A stretch of 64,000 nt of DNA. It comes from Halothiobacillus neapolitanus c2. Lineage in GTDB: Bacteria; Pseudomonadota; Gammaproteobacteria; Halothiobacillales; Halothiobacillaceae. The notes under the pieces are model-generated. The model had not been told where the DNA came from. It saw only the letters and a list, made by a program, of their open reading frames with translations, and ran no database searches. The DNA lies in the NCBI RefSeq assembly GCF_000024765.1, contig NC_013422.1:248001-312000 (forward strand), given 5' to 3'. The stretch's first letter is position 1. Each line of letters starts with the position of its first letter. A program made the position numbers and the translations under genes. Below, piece by piece: positions 1-7,233 of this stretch.

Positions 1-333
1 CAAAGCGCCGCATCCGAACTCCTGAACTGGACCGATTTTGTACTGATTCCTTCGCGCATCGAAAGCATCCCGGTCATTTTCTCAGACGCCATGCAAGCCC
101 GTCGCCCGGTGATTGCCATGCCGACCGGCGATCTTCCCGCTCTGCTCAATGAACACGGCTGCGGTGAGGTCGCCGCAGACATTTCGGCAGCCGCTTTTGC
201 ATTCGCCCTGCGCAAGGCCTTGCAATCCAACGCCAGCGAATATGCCTCCGGGACTCAAAGTGCCTGTGCACGCTTTGATATTGCTGAATCTGCTCGGCGG
301 TTTACCCGCAACATAGAACTGAGATCACAATGA
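1..333 (+). CDS. Glycosyltransferase (GT4-like), 3' part only
   Basis: The frame is open from the first base, so only the last 110 residues are visible and the start lies outside the window. The fragment looks like the C-terminal nucleotide-sugar-binding half of a GT-B glycosyltransferase: PSRIESIPVIFSDAMQAR resembles the E-x7-E signature of family 4, with Asp in place of the second Glu. The stop codon overlaps the following methyltransferase start by four bases (ATGA), so both probably belong to one surface-polysaccharide operon. The sugars it uses cannot be told from this fragment. Confidence 0.72.
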   Translation, partial: QSAASELLNWTDFVLIPSRIESIPVIFSDAMQARRPVIAMPTGDLPALLNEHGCGEVAADISAAAFAFALRKALQSNASEYASGTQSACARFDIAESARRFTRNIELRSQ

Positions 334-1076
334 GCGAATTTACAACACCAACAACCGATCCGCGCTGGGGAGCCGATAAACGCAATATAAAGGCGGAGCA
401 GATTGCGCATATTTTGGAAAATTTGGGCCGCGTCAAACTCGAACAATCAAACGTCCTTGATATTGGCTGCGGAAGCGGGGGAATAGCCGCACATTTAGCA
501 CCGCGTGTTCAGTCCATGACCGGCATGGACCCTGAACCATGGCCACGTTGGGATATATGGCTTGAGGCGCATCCCAACCTAAAATTTATGCAGGGAAGTG
601 TCGAAAGTAACAGCCTCGAACCACATTCCTTTGACGTGATTATTTGTAATCAAGTGTACGAACACGTCCCCGACCCACAAGCACTTATCCAGCTCATTGC
701 ACGGCTTATAAAACCGGAGGGCATCGTGTACTTTGCAGGACCCAATCTTCTTTTCCCCATAGAGCCGCATGTGTTTTGGCCATTCGTACATTGGATTCCA
801 AGAGAACTAGCCATAAAAATCATGAAAGCATTTAGAGCAAAATATATTGATTATCTCGATGCTTATTCAACTCATTATTGGAAGTTAAAATCATGGCTTT
901 CGCCTCAGTTTGAAATAAAAAATGCCATCCCCTTTTTAATACGAGAAACTCATCCCGTCATCAAGGATAAAAAAACACTAACAAGCCACATTCCGAGTAG
1001 TGTTTTATCCATCCTGACCCCGTTGACACCTGGCTTTGTTTTCCTGCTCAAACCCCGCGAAAATGTGATGAAATGA
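330..1076 (+). CDS. Class I SAM-dependent methyltransferase
   Basis: This 248-residue protein has the Rossmann-fold SAM-binding motif DIGCGSGG at residues 44-51, an acidic residue closing strand 2 (D67) and the post-III region FDVIICNQVYEHV at 101-113, all typical of the Methyltransf_11/UbiE-like group. It overlaps the upstream glycosyltransferase and the downstream membrane protein by four bases each, so translation is probably coupled. In this setting it most likely methylates a sugar or lipid-linked glycan intermediate, but the substrate is inferred only from context. The DNA is visibly richer in A and T than the housekeeping genes further on. Confidence 0.82.
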   Translation: MSEFTTPTTDPRWGADKRNIKAEQIAHILENLGRVKLEQSNVLDIGCGSGGIAAHLAPRVQSMTGMDPEPWPRWDIWLEAHPNLKFMQGSVESNSLEPHSFDVIICNQVYEHVPDPQALIQLIARLIKPEGIVYFAGPNLLFPIEPHVFWPFVHWIPRELAIKIMKAFRAKYIDYLDAYSTHYWKLKSWLSPQFEIKNAIPFLIRETHPVIKDKKTLTSHIPSSVLSILTPLTPGFVFLLKPRENVMK

Positions 1077-1999
1077 GCTGGAGAAAAAAACCAATCTGGT
1101 TGATCCTTGCAGCCCTAATCACGCTGGGAAGTTTTATCTGGCTAGTTCTGTTGCTTAAAGATGGCTTTATTCAAATAATGGAGCAAGGAATGAGCCTGAA
1201 TACACCAGCGCTCGCGTTGTCTTGGATTCTTGCCGTTGCTGCAACCTTCATCACATCCCAAATTTTCTTCAACATAATGCAGGCATCTGGAGCCAGGTTT
1301 TCATCATTTCATGAAGCGTGTGAGCTTAACTTTACCGCGCAAGTCATGCGGCATCTGCCAGGACGTTTTTTTGGTGTTGCTTACCAAGTTGTCAAAGCCA
1401 AACATGTCGCAAATACTGCGGAGTGGATTTGTGGAAATATCGCCATCATCCTGCTTTCAACTTGGCTTGCGCTGGTTTTTTCATCAATTATTCTGATTGC
1501 TCTGGAAAAAAACATGGCCCTCGCCTTTATGATATTGATATCCACTTTATCTGCACCATTTATTATTTACGGCATAAATTTGTTGCTAGGTCATTTCAGC
1601 TCGAAAAACCAAAAAATCGAAAAATTTATTAAAATATTCCATGCCGTGCCAAAAGCCCTTTTCTCTGCCAAGGGCCGCCGCGCTCTAGCATGGGGAACCA
1701 TTTCATGGTGTGTATATGCAATGGCTTGGGCGGCTTTCGGCGAGGCTCTACCCTTGGAAAGTTGGCACGATGGTTTAATCCTTGGCGCCCTGTACACGCT
1801 GGCTTGGGCGATTGGTTTTTTCAGCCTCATTACACCATCGGGCTTAGGCGTGCGCGAACTTGCCTTTGCCCTGCTGGCATCAAGCTATCCACCGGAAATT
1901 TTGCTCTTTGTAAGCGTTGCCGCTAGATTAGGCTTAATGCTAGCCGACTTTGTTTTGGGTATTGTGTTTTTAGTGACTGCGAAGCGTGAGATTTTATGA
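1073..1999 (+). CDS. Flippase-like integral membrane protein (LPG synthase TM / UPF0104 family)
   Basis: The 308-residue product is very hydrophobic, with about eight likely membrane helices. It carries two marks of the lysylphosphatidylglycerol-synthase transmembrane family: an LPGRFFGVAYQ-like loop near residue 95 and TPSGLGVRELAF near residue 258. Members without the soluble synthetase domain are common in glycan clusters and are thought to move lipid-linked intermediates across the inner membrane; that role is inferred here. The gene starts inside the end of the methyltransferase gene (ATGA) and ends overlapping the acetyltransferase start, so it sits in the middle of a tightly packed operon. 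Confidence 0.7.
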   Translation: MSWRKKPIWLILAALITLGSFIWLVLLLKDGFIQIMEQGMSLNTPALALSWILAVAATFITSQIFFNIMQASGARFSSFHEACELNFTAQVMRHLPGRFFGVAYQVVKAKHVANTAEWICGNIAIILLSTWLALVFSSIILIALEKNMALAFMILISTLSAPFIIYGINLLLGHFSSKNQKIEKFIKIFHAVPKALFSAKGRRALAWGTISWCVYAMAWAAFGEALPLESWHDGLILGALYTLAWAIGFFSLITPSGLGVRELAFALLASSYPPEILLFVSVAARLGLMLADFVLGIVFLVTAKREIL

Positions 2000-2550
2000 C
2001 ATTGAAAGCAGTCGAAATGACATTAAATACGCTAGGTTGCATAGCGATTAGAAACGCCATGCATCCTAAACTTCGATCATGGTTATTGCGGTTATTTGGC
2101 GCTAACGTAGGAATAAATGTCAGAATTCATTCCTGCCGTTTTATGAATTTTGAACTGGGGTTCAAAAACCTAAAGTTTGACGATGGAGTTTACATCGGAA
2201 CAGATGTTTTAATTGATTGCGCTTGCACATTAAATATCGGCAAGAACACCACTATTTCTGCTCGAAGTGCTTTAATAACGCACTCCGACCCAGGCACCCG
2301 CCAAGGTAATGCAATCGCAAAGATTTACCCTGCCAGAAAAACAGGCGTATTTATTGGTAACGATTGCTGGATTGGCGTTGGTGCCATTGTTCTTGATGGG
2401 AGCGTGATAAATGACCGGTGCTTAGTCGCAGCGGGTAGCGTTGTTACTGGAAGCACCCTCGATAAAGAATCACTTTATGCCGGGTCTCCCGCCGTATTTA
2501 AGAAAAAACTAAACTTCAATTCTGAAAAGTCGTCATCACACTCTTTATAA
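1996..2550 (+). CDS. Left-handed beta-helix acyltransferase (WbbJ/maltose O-acetyltransferase-like)
   Basis: The 184-residue protein shows the imperfect hexapeptide pattern of a left-handed beta-helix acyltransferase (for example IGTDVLIDCACTLNIG, then IGNDCWIGVGAIVLDG and CLVAAGSVVTG) and ends with the usual YAGSPAVFKKK tail. It most likely acetylates a sugar in the polysaccharide built by the upstream genes. It overlaps the previous gene by four bases and is the last plus-strand gene of the operon. Its 3' end overlaps the convergent aminotransferase gene by 35 bases, which leaves no room for a terminator between them. Confidence 0.82.
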   Translation: MTLKAVEMTLNTLGCIAIRNAMHPKLRSWLLRLFGANVGINVRIHSCRFMNFELGFKNLKFDDGVYIGTDVLIDCACTLNIGKNTTISARSALITHSDPGTRQGNAIAKIYPARKTGVFIGNDCWIGVGAIVLDGSVINDRCLVAAGSVVTGSTLDKESLYAGSPAVFKKKLNFNSEKSSSHSL

Positions 2551-3679
2551 CCCGTTCCGCAATAGCGTCATCAATTTTCGCCGATAACGGCAAACTCACC
2601 GTCTGCCTACCAATGCGCATGGCATTGGGGTAGTCCTCTGGTCGCCAGCCAAAATGCTGTTGATAATAAGGATGCTCTGGGATGCTCAGGTAATGCACGC
2701 CTACGCCTATACCGGCGTGGGTCATGTGTTCCAAAAAAGCATCGCGGCTGATTCCGGCGCGCTGTTCGTCAATCAGCAGGGTGTAGAGATGGTAGGCGTG
2801 GCGGGTGTCTGTTTCGGCGTCTTGCGGGCGGGTGACGGGTAAATCCGCGAACGCGCTTTGATAGTTTGTCCACAGCGCTTGGCGTTTTTTCCAGTTGTGT
2901 TCGATACGCGCAAGCTGGTGTATGCCAATGGCGGCCTGTATGTCCATCATGTTGTATTTGAAGCCCGCTTCGGTCACTAGGTAGTGCTTGTAGCCTGCGT
3001 CGCCAAAGCGGTGCCAGGCATCTTTGCTCATGCCGTGCAGGGCAAGCACTTTAATGCGGGCAATGTCGTGTTCATCCTGTGCCAGCACCATGCCGCCCTC
3101 GCCGGTGGTGATGTTTTTGGTGGCGTAAAAGCTGAAGCAGCCAAAATCGCCGAAGGTGCCTGCTTTTTGGCCGTGGTATTCGGTTTCGATGGCGTGGGCG
3201 CAGTCTTCGATGACTTTTAGATCATGCTTGCGGGCAATGCGCATCAAGGTATCCATGTCGCAGGATCGCCCAGCAAAATGCACGGGCAGTATGGCGCGGG
3301 TGCGTGGCGTAATGGCGGCTTCGACGGCCTGCGGGTCTATGTTCATGGTGAGTGGGTCAACATCGACCAATACGGGCGTGGCTCCGGTATGGATGATGGC
3401 GTTGACGGTCGCGCAGAAGGTAAGTGCGGTGGTGATGACTTCATCACCCGGCTTTAATCCGGCGGCCAACATGCTGATATGCAGAGCTGCGGTGCATGAA
3501 TTGGTGGCGGCAACATGATCGGGCTGCATACCTTTGTACGCGGCAAACTCACGCTCAAATCGCGCAACCTTCGGCCCGGTACCGAGCCAGCTTGCGCGCA
3601 TACTGTCGACGACTTCGTCGATTTCGTCCTGTTCGATTTGCGGCGCGCCAAAGACGATAAAGGGTTGTTTTTCAGGCAT
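2516..3679 (-). CDS. DegT/DnrJ/EryC1/StrS-family PLP aminotransferase
   Basis: At 387 residues this has the usual length and motifs of the sugar aminotransferase (SAT) family. ATNSCTAALHI binds the PLP phosphate (59-69), EDCAHA carries the ring-stacking Asp (158-163), and FYATKNITTGEGG contains the Schiff-base lysine (K188). Such enzymes aminate keto-sugar nucleotides such as UDP-4-keto sugars, giving amino sugars for O-antigen or capsule, so it fits the glycan genes next door although it is transcribed against them. The exact sugar cannot be told. The base composition is nearer to the chromosome average than that of the facing operon. Confidence 0.88.
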   Translation of the reverse strand: MPEKQPFIVFGAPQIEQDEIDEVVDSMRASWLGTGPKVARFEREFAAYKGMQPDHVAATNSCTAALHISMLAAGLKPGDEVITTALTFCATVNAIIHTGATPVLVDVDPLTMNIDPQAVEAAITPRTRAILPVHFAGRSCDMDTLMRIARKHDLKVIEDCAHAIETEYHGQKAGTFGDFGCFSFYATKNITTGEGGMVLAQDEHDIARIKVLALHGMSKDAWHRFGDAGYKHYLVTEAGFKYNMMDIQAAIGIHQLARIEHNWKKRQALWTNYQSAFADLPVTRPQDAETDTRHAYHLYTLLIDEQRAGISRDAFLEHMTHAGIGVGVHYLSIPEHPYYQQHFGWRPEDYPNAMRIGRQTVSLPLSAKIDDAIAERVIKSVMTTFQN

Positions 3680-3828
3680 GGTGATGGCTCTAGGGTTGGT
3701 TAAGGCTCGTAGCCCGGATAATCATCTGGGGCAGGTTTTGAGGTCATTATCTTCCACGGATCGCGCTGCGTTTTATCTGGGCGACGCTGCTTGTCAGCTA
3801 ACAGGCAGGCAGCGAAGAGCTTGGGTTA

Positions 3829-4313
3829 TTATGAATCCACCCCATTGGCTTTTGAGTAGGCCGATTTTAATCGGTGATAAATTGCCACCAGCAATTCTCT
3901 TCGTTCATACACTCGGTTAATTGCAGCAGACATTGGTTCAGGTTCGTTTTCGTATTGGTGCGCCAGTTCGTTTCTGTCTTCTCTTAGTGTTCGCCAGTCG
4001 TTGGCCGATTCAATCAGATGGAGTTTTTCCAGTTGATTAAGAATATCGATGAAGGGTTTGTCTTCGACATCCTCTTCGAGAAACATCAGTATGCTCTTGA
4101 ATAGTTTTTGCCCCATGCTGTCCTGTAACTTGGAAAATCGGAACAAGAATTGGTCGATATGCTCGACTTCGTCGTCCGTCAGGGCAATATATTTTTGTTC
4201 GTCCAATGGCATGAATGCTGCCTTTTCCTTGCCGCGCTGCTCATCCTGTGGCTATGGCTGTCGCATTCGAGCAGGATTTTTTCGACTCTTTCCTTGACGA
4301 TTTCGCGGCTCAT
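3829..4313 (-). pseudogene. HEPN-domain toxin of an MNT/HEPN pair, frameshifted
   Basis: An intact frame runs from ATG at 4212 to 3829 (127 residues) and holds the diagnostic HEPN motif R-x4-H-x-Y (RNELAHQY, R80/H85/Y87). The natural start, however, lies at 4313-4311, in a four-base ATGA overlap with the MNT gene. From there the frame reads MSREIVKERVEKILLECDS, a plausible HEPN N-terminus, and then hits a stop. The two frames join by a one-base shift somewhere in 4185-4252, where the downstream frame reads KEKAAF-MPLDEQKY without a good ribosome binding site. So the toxin gene is either broken, misread by one base in this assembly, or frameshift-expressed. In intact pairs the HEPN protein is an RNase and its motif Tyr is AMPylated by MNT. 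Confidence 0.72.
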
Positions 4314-4606
4314 AGCGGCACGCCTGTTTTGAGGGCGGATTTTTCTATGCTTCGTTGCTGATCTTTGGCGATGACGATGTCTATTTTTTGTTCGCCCAGT
4401 GCTTCGTACAGTTTGAGTTTAAATTGAGCTTTTCTTTCAAGCTGCTCCCTTGGGCTTAGTGGGTGGGAGAGTTGAATATACAGGTCGATGTCGCCGCCTT
4501 TTTTGTTGTCATCGACACGCGAGCCAAAGAGAAGGATGGTTCCTTCTTGAAAAACATCCTGAAAAGCTTCTTTGATGCTGCTGGCTTCTTTGTGCGTGAA
4601 TCGCAT
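4310..4606 (-). CDS. MNT-family minimal nucleotidyltransferase antitoxin
   Basis: This 98-residue protein has the pol-beta nucleotidyltransferase signature: GSR at 28-30, the acidic pair in GGDIDLYI (D39, D41) and a third acid in KIDIVIA (D76). Small stand-alone proteins of this type pair with HEPN toxins and neutralise them by adding AMP to a Tyr of the R-x4-H-x-Y motif, which is present in the neighbouring gene. The gene precedes the HEPN gene and overlaps its natural start by four bases, the standard order. All three catalytic acids are present, so this half looks intact although the partner is frameshifted. Confidence 0.82.
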   Translation of the reverse strand: MRFTHKEASSIKEAFQDVFQEGTILLFGSRVDDNKKGGDIDLYIQLSHPLSPREQLERKAQFKLKLYEALGEQKIDIVIAKDQQRSIEKSALKTGVPL

Positions 4607-4671
4607 GTCTTGTTTCCTTGTTTGAATCGCTCGCCATAGCCGGAATGATAATCTGGATAAGGTTTGGCTAT

Positions 4672-4783
4672 GGGGTACATCGAAATACCTGTGATTCGTC
4701 GTTTCCGCGAAAGCAGGAACCTAGAAAAATCATGGCGCTGGATTCTCACCAACGCGGGAATGACGGGTTTTTCGAGCTTCCCT
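4672..4783 (-). repeat. Palindromic dispersed repeat, copy 1 (diverged)
   Basis: Read on the minus strand this 112-bp stretch matches the copies at 56112-56219 and 60849-60957 over its whole length, with roughly a dozen differences. It contains two adjacent palindromes (one of the dRS3-like type ATTCCC-n8-GGGAAT, one GTTCCCGC-like) separated by a conserved spacer ATTTTTCT. In this copy both palindromes are eroded, so it is probably the oldest. It lies between the MNT/HEPN pair and the RelE/RelB-like pair. Confidence 0.85.
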
Positions 4784-4849
4784 ATGATGATCTTACTCGA
4801 ATTGCGCTTAATGCGAAGCTAACAAAGCCCGCTTCATTGGATCTGCTTG

Positions 4850-5179
4850 TTATTGACCAGATATCAGGCGATCAAGAGCCGAATGATAAGCGGCCATGTC
4901 TTCGCGTTTGTCGATGGCGAGCACGAGTACGACCAGCACATTATCTTCGACGCTGTACACAAGGCGATAGCCCTGTTTGCGTAGTTTGATTTTGTAGCAC
5001 CCGCGCAAATCACCATGCAGTTGCGCACCCGGCGTATGCGGTTCGTTGAGGCGTTTTTTGAGTAATTTGCGTAATAGTTCTTTGATGCTGCCGTCGAGTG
5101 CGTTCCATTCGTCAAGGGCTTCCGGTAGGAATTTTAGCCGGTAGCGTGTCGCACTTGGGCTTGCATCAGATTTGGTCAA
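4850..5179 (-). CDS. RelE/ParE-superfamily toxin
   Basis: The product is about 109 residues and has the RelE-like core: YRLKFLPEALDEWNALD near the start, a basic helix KLLKKRLNEP, and strands ending in GCYKIKLRKQGYRLVYSVED and VLVLAIDKRE. Proteins of this group are mRNA interferases that cleave messages in the ribosome. No ATG fits. The frame begins with TTG at 5191 or TTG at 5179; I chose 5179 because GAGGTGG sits just before it. Either start lies inside the end of the antitoxin gene, as is usual. The last residues lie just beside repeat copy 1. Confidence 0.82.
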   Translation of the reverse strand: MTKSDASPSATRYRLKFLPEALDEWNALDGSIKELLRKLLKKRLNEPHTPGAQLHGDLRGCYKIKLRKQGYRLVYSVEDNVLVVLVLAIDKREDMAAYHSALDRLISGQ

Positions 5180-5417
5180 TATCCACCTCAATAGCGCTGT
5201 CTTTGCGCATTAAACGCTGACGTGCCAATTCGAGCAGGTTTTTGTCGGATAGCTCTTCGGCGATGGCTTCAAAGAGTTTGGGGCTAACCATGTAGAACGC
5301 GGGCCGGTTGTGGTTGAGCACGGCGACCGGCTTTTCGCCTGCCGTTCGCAAGACATGGGCCGGGTTCTTTTTGAATTCGGTCATGCTGATGGAGTAGTCG
5401 GCGTAGATAGCGTCCAT
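5166..5417 (-). CDS. RelB/StbD/Phd-type antitoxin
   Basis: The 83-residue protein begins with a Phd/YefM-like DNA-binding module (YSISMTEFKKNPAHVLRTAG, then EKPVAVLNHNRPAFYMV) and ends with an acidic tail suited to wrapping a toxin. It lies directly upstream of a RelE-family toxin and overlaps its start, giving a type II pair in which the antitoxin probably represses its own promoter. An AAGGTAA ribosome binding site precedes the ATG. The toxin family makes the call firm; which sub-family of antitoxin it belongs to is less certain. Confidence 0.85.
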   Translation of the reverse strand: MDAIYADYSISMTEFKKNPAHVLRTAGEKPVAVLNHNRPAFYMVSPKLFEAIAEELSDKNLLELARQRLMRKDSAIEVDIDQI

Positions 5418-5597
5418 AATTGTTTACCTTGCAAATTTGGATACGAATATAGCTCTGTTTTAAGCGCGATTCTAACACGTCGTCACGTTGTTCGAATAGT
5501 AATCTGGGGCGGGTTTCGATGTAGTGCTTTTTCTTTAGATTGCGCTGAAGGCGAAGCGGGTTGTGTTGGCCTGTCGGTTTGCTATTCCCGCACAGGC

Positions 5598-5858
5598 TCA
5601 ATACTCATATTGGTAGCAAAGTTGGGCGATGAATAGATAATCGTTAGAGATTTTATATACCAGCCGGTGTTCATCGTTGATTCGCCGAGACCAGTAACCT
5701 GTGAGGCTATATTTTAATGGCTCGGGCTTGCCAATGCCGTCAAAAGGGTCGCGCTGAATTTCTTTGATTAAGGTATTGATGCGTTTGAGTATAGTTTTGT
5801 CGGTTTGCTGCCAATAGAGGTAATCATCCCACGCTTTGCTGGAAAAGGTGAGCTTCAT
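5598..5858 (-). CDS. yoeB: YoeB-family mRNA interferase toxin
   Basis: At 86 residues it has the YoeB length and the core GIGKPEPLK...GYWSRRINDEHRLVYKI. E46 and R65, which correspond in number to the catalytic residues of E. coli YoeB, are present. The C-terminus reads LCYQYEY instead of the usual CRYHY, so Gln stands at position 83 where the catalytic His is expected. Such a change could weaken RNA cleavage. The start overlaps the stop of the YefM gene by four bases (ATGA), so the two are translationally coupled. Confidence 0.88.
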   Translation of the reverse strand: MKLTFSSKAWDDYLYWQQTDKTILKRINTLIKEIQRDPFDGIGKPEPLKYSLTGYWSRRINDEHRLVYKISNDYLFIAQLCYQYEY

Positions 5859-6106
5859 TCAATCAATTCGCGCTCGGTTCCTTTCCCGGCTTCGAGCTCG
5901 GCCATCGATTCAAGCAAGCGCCGCGCATTGGCTGGCGCGCGAAGCAGATACGCCGTTTCTTCCATGGCTTGATAATCTTCCAGAGAGATCATGACGACGG
6001 GTGCTTCCTGCTTGCGCGTGATGATTATCGGATGGTGGTCGTTGCACACTTTTTCCATTGTTTTGGCAAAGTTGGCGCGTGCTGCGGTGTAACTGATCGC
6101 GTTCAT
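5855..6106 (-). CDS. yefM: YefM/Phd-family antitoxin
   Basis: Starting at ATG 6106 gives an 83-residue protein beginning MNAISYTAARANFAKTMEKV, the classic YefM N-terminal fold, followed by IIITRKQEAPVVMISLEDYQAMEET. A GTG start nine bases upstream is possible but less likely, since AGGTG lies before the ATG. YefM binds YoeB through its C-terminal acidic tail (here ELEAGKGTERELIE) and represses the operon. It is the first gene of the yefM-yoeB operon. Confidence 0.92.
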   Translation of the reverse strand: MNAISYTAARANFAKTMEKVCNDHHPIIITRKQEAPVVMISLEDYQAMEETAYLLRAPANARRLLESMAELEAGKGTERELIE

Positions 6107-6252
6107 GGGGAGCACCTAAAGCTTATTATGTACATTAAAACGTACAATGAGTGTAGCGGTTGATACGATGAACCGTCAATGCGTTGCGGCAAAGCTCATG
6201 ACACGAGGGACGGTGCTTTAATTGATGGTACCGGCGCCATGCTCGGTAATCA

Positions 6253-6816
6253 TCAAAACCCTTCGATATCTTGGTAGACCTCGGCCACGCTGGTGTTCAG
6301 ATCAAGGCATTCAATGGTGAACGTGCCTTCGGTGTGAACTTCCGGCAGCCAGTCGGCGCGGCGGCGGTAGATTTCGATTTGCATGTAATCCTGTGCGACG
6401 AGTACATATTCCTGCAGGCTGGGCAGGGTTTGGTAGGCCAGCATTTTCTCGCGGCGGTCGATGCGCTCGGTGGTTTCCGAGAGTACTTCGATAATTAGGC
6501 AAGGCGTTCGGCTGTAATGGCTTTCACGGTCGTCAGGATCACAGTTGAGTGCCAAGTCGGGGTAGTAGAAAATATCTTTGCCGCTGATGGTAAGTCGCAC
6601 TTTCATGTCGGCAATAAATAACTGGCATTTTTTTTCGCGGGCTTTGGGGCCGAGCAAAAGGCTGAGTGAGGTGGCGATAAGCCCATGCCGACGGCTGGCG
6701 CCGCTCATGGCATACACTTGGCCATCAATATACTCGTGGCGAATTTCGCTATGTTCTTCACCGTTGAGGTAATCGGTAACGCTAATTGTGGGCAAGTGGG
6801 CGGCTGGCGTACTCAT
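6253..6816 (-). CDS. Uma2-family (DUF820) putative restriction endonuclease-like protein
   Basis: The 187-residue protein follows the Uma2 pattern: an N-terminal HEIRHEYIDGQVYAMSGAS segment, a PD-(D/E)xK-like core (DIFYYPDLALNCD, then PCLIIEVLSETTERIDRREKM) and a C-terminal domain ending in a VYQDIEGF-like tail. The family is expanded in cyanobacteria and scattered in accessory regions; its nuclease fold is predicted and its biological role is not established. A good ribosome binding site (AGGGAG) precedes the ATG. It stands alone here, downstream of a shorter relative. Confidence 0.85.
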   Translation of the reverse strand: MSTPAAHLPTISVTDYLNGEEHSEIRHEYIDGQVYAMSGASRRHGLIATSLSLLLGPKAREKKCQLFIADMKVRLTISGKDIFYYPDLALNCDPDDRESHYSRTPCLIIEVLSETTERIDRREKMLAYQTLPSLQEYVLVAQDYMQIEIYRRRADWLPEVHTEGTFTIECLDLNTSVAEVYQDIEGF

Positions 6817-6853
6817 GGGGTTTACTCCCTGTCTGGTCGGGGTGGTGATGAGC

Positions 6854-7018
6854 TTAATTGATGTCTTGATAGACTTGTGTCAGTGACAAATTGAGCGTTT
6901 CGCCGTTCTGCCAAGGCATGCTGAGTGTGGCATCAAGCTTATGGCGGAGCGGCTCGACGGCTTCCCGGATAAGGAAATCGTCGAGCATGAACGTGTGGGT
7001 TTGTGTCGGCGGACTCAT
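6854..7018 (-). pseudogene. Remnant of a second Uma2-family gene
   Basis: The frame from ATG 7018 (AAAGGA lies nine bases upstream) codes for only 54 residues. The N-terminus (MSPPTQTHTFMLDDFL) looks like the beginning of a Uma2 protein. The last residues (GETLNLSLTQVYQDIN) match the end of the neighbouring full-length Uma2 protein (VYQDIEGF), but the catalytic middle is absent. The simplest reading is a duplicated Uma2 gene that suffered a large in-frame internal deletion. It could also be a small independent gene. Confidence 0.5.
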
Positions 7019-7149
7019 GGCGGCGGTTCCTTTGGGATTCAATGCCTTGAGTGTATCGTATTTTGCTTAAGCTGAAAGAGTGAGCTGTTTTGAATGCGCT
7101 TATGTGTGGTCATGGACGCGATGTTTGCAAAGGTGCGGTCCCTGTAAAT

Positions 7150-7216
7150 CCCCCTCGTACCCCCTTTTGACAAAAGGGGGGGGGGTTATGCGGCCTTTGC
7201 TAAAGGGGTGAGGGGG
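7150..7216. repeat. Nested G/C-tract inverted repeats
   Basis: The core at 7160-7180 is CCCCCTTTTG-A-CAAAAGGGGG, a perfect ten-base inverted repeat with a one-base centre. An outer pair of arms (CCCCCTCGTACCCCCTTT at 7150-7167 and AAAGGGGTGAGGGGG at 7202-7216) surrounds it. It lies just beyond the dapD stop codon. It could end transcription or stabilise the dapD message, though no T-run follows the hairpin on the minus strand. Confidence 0.6.
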
Positions 7217-7233
7217 AGGTATGCGCTTGAGAA

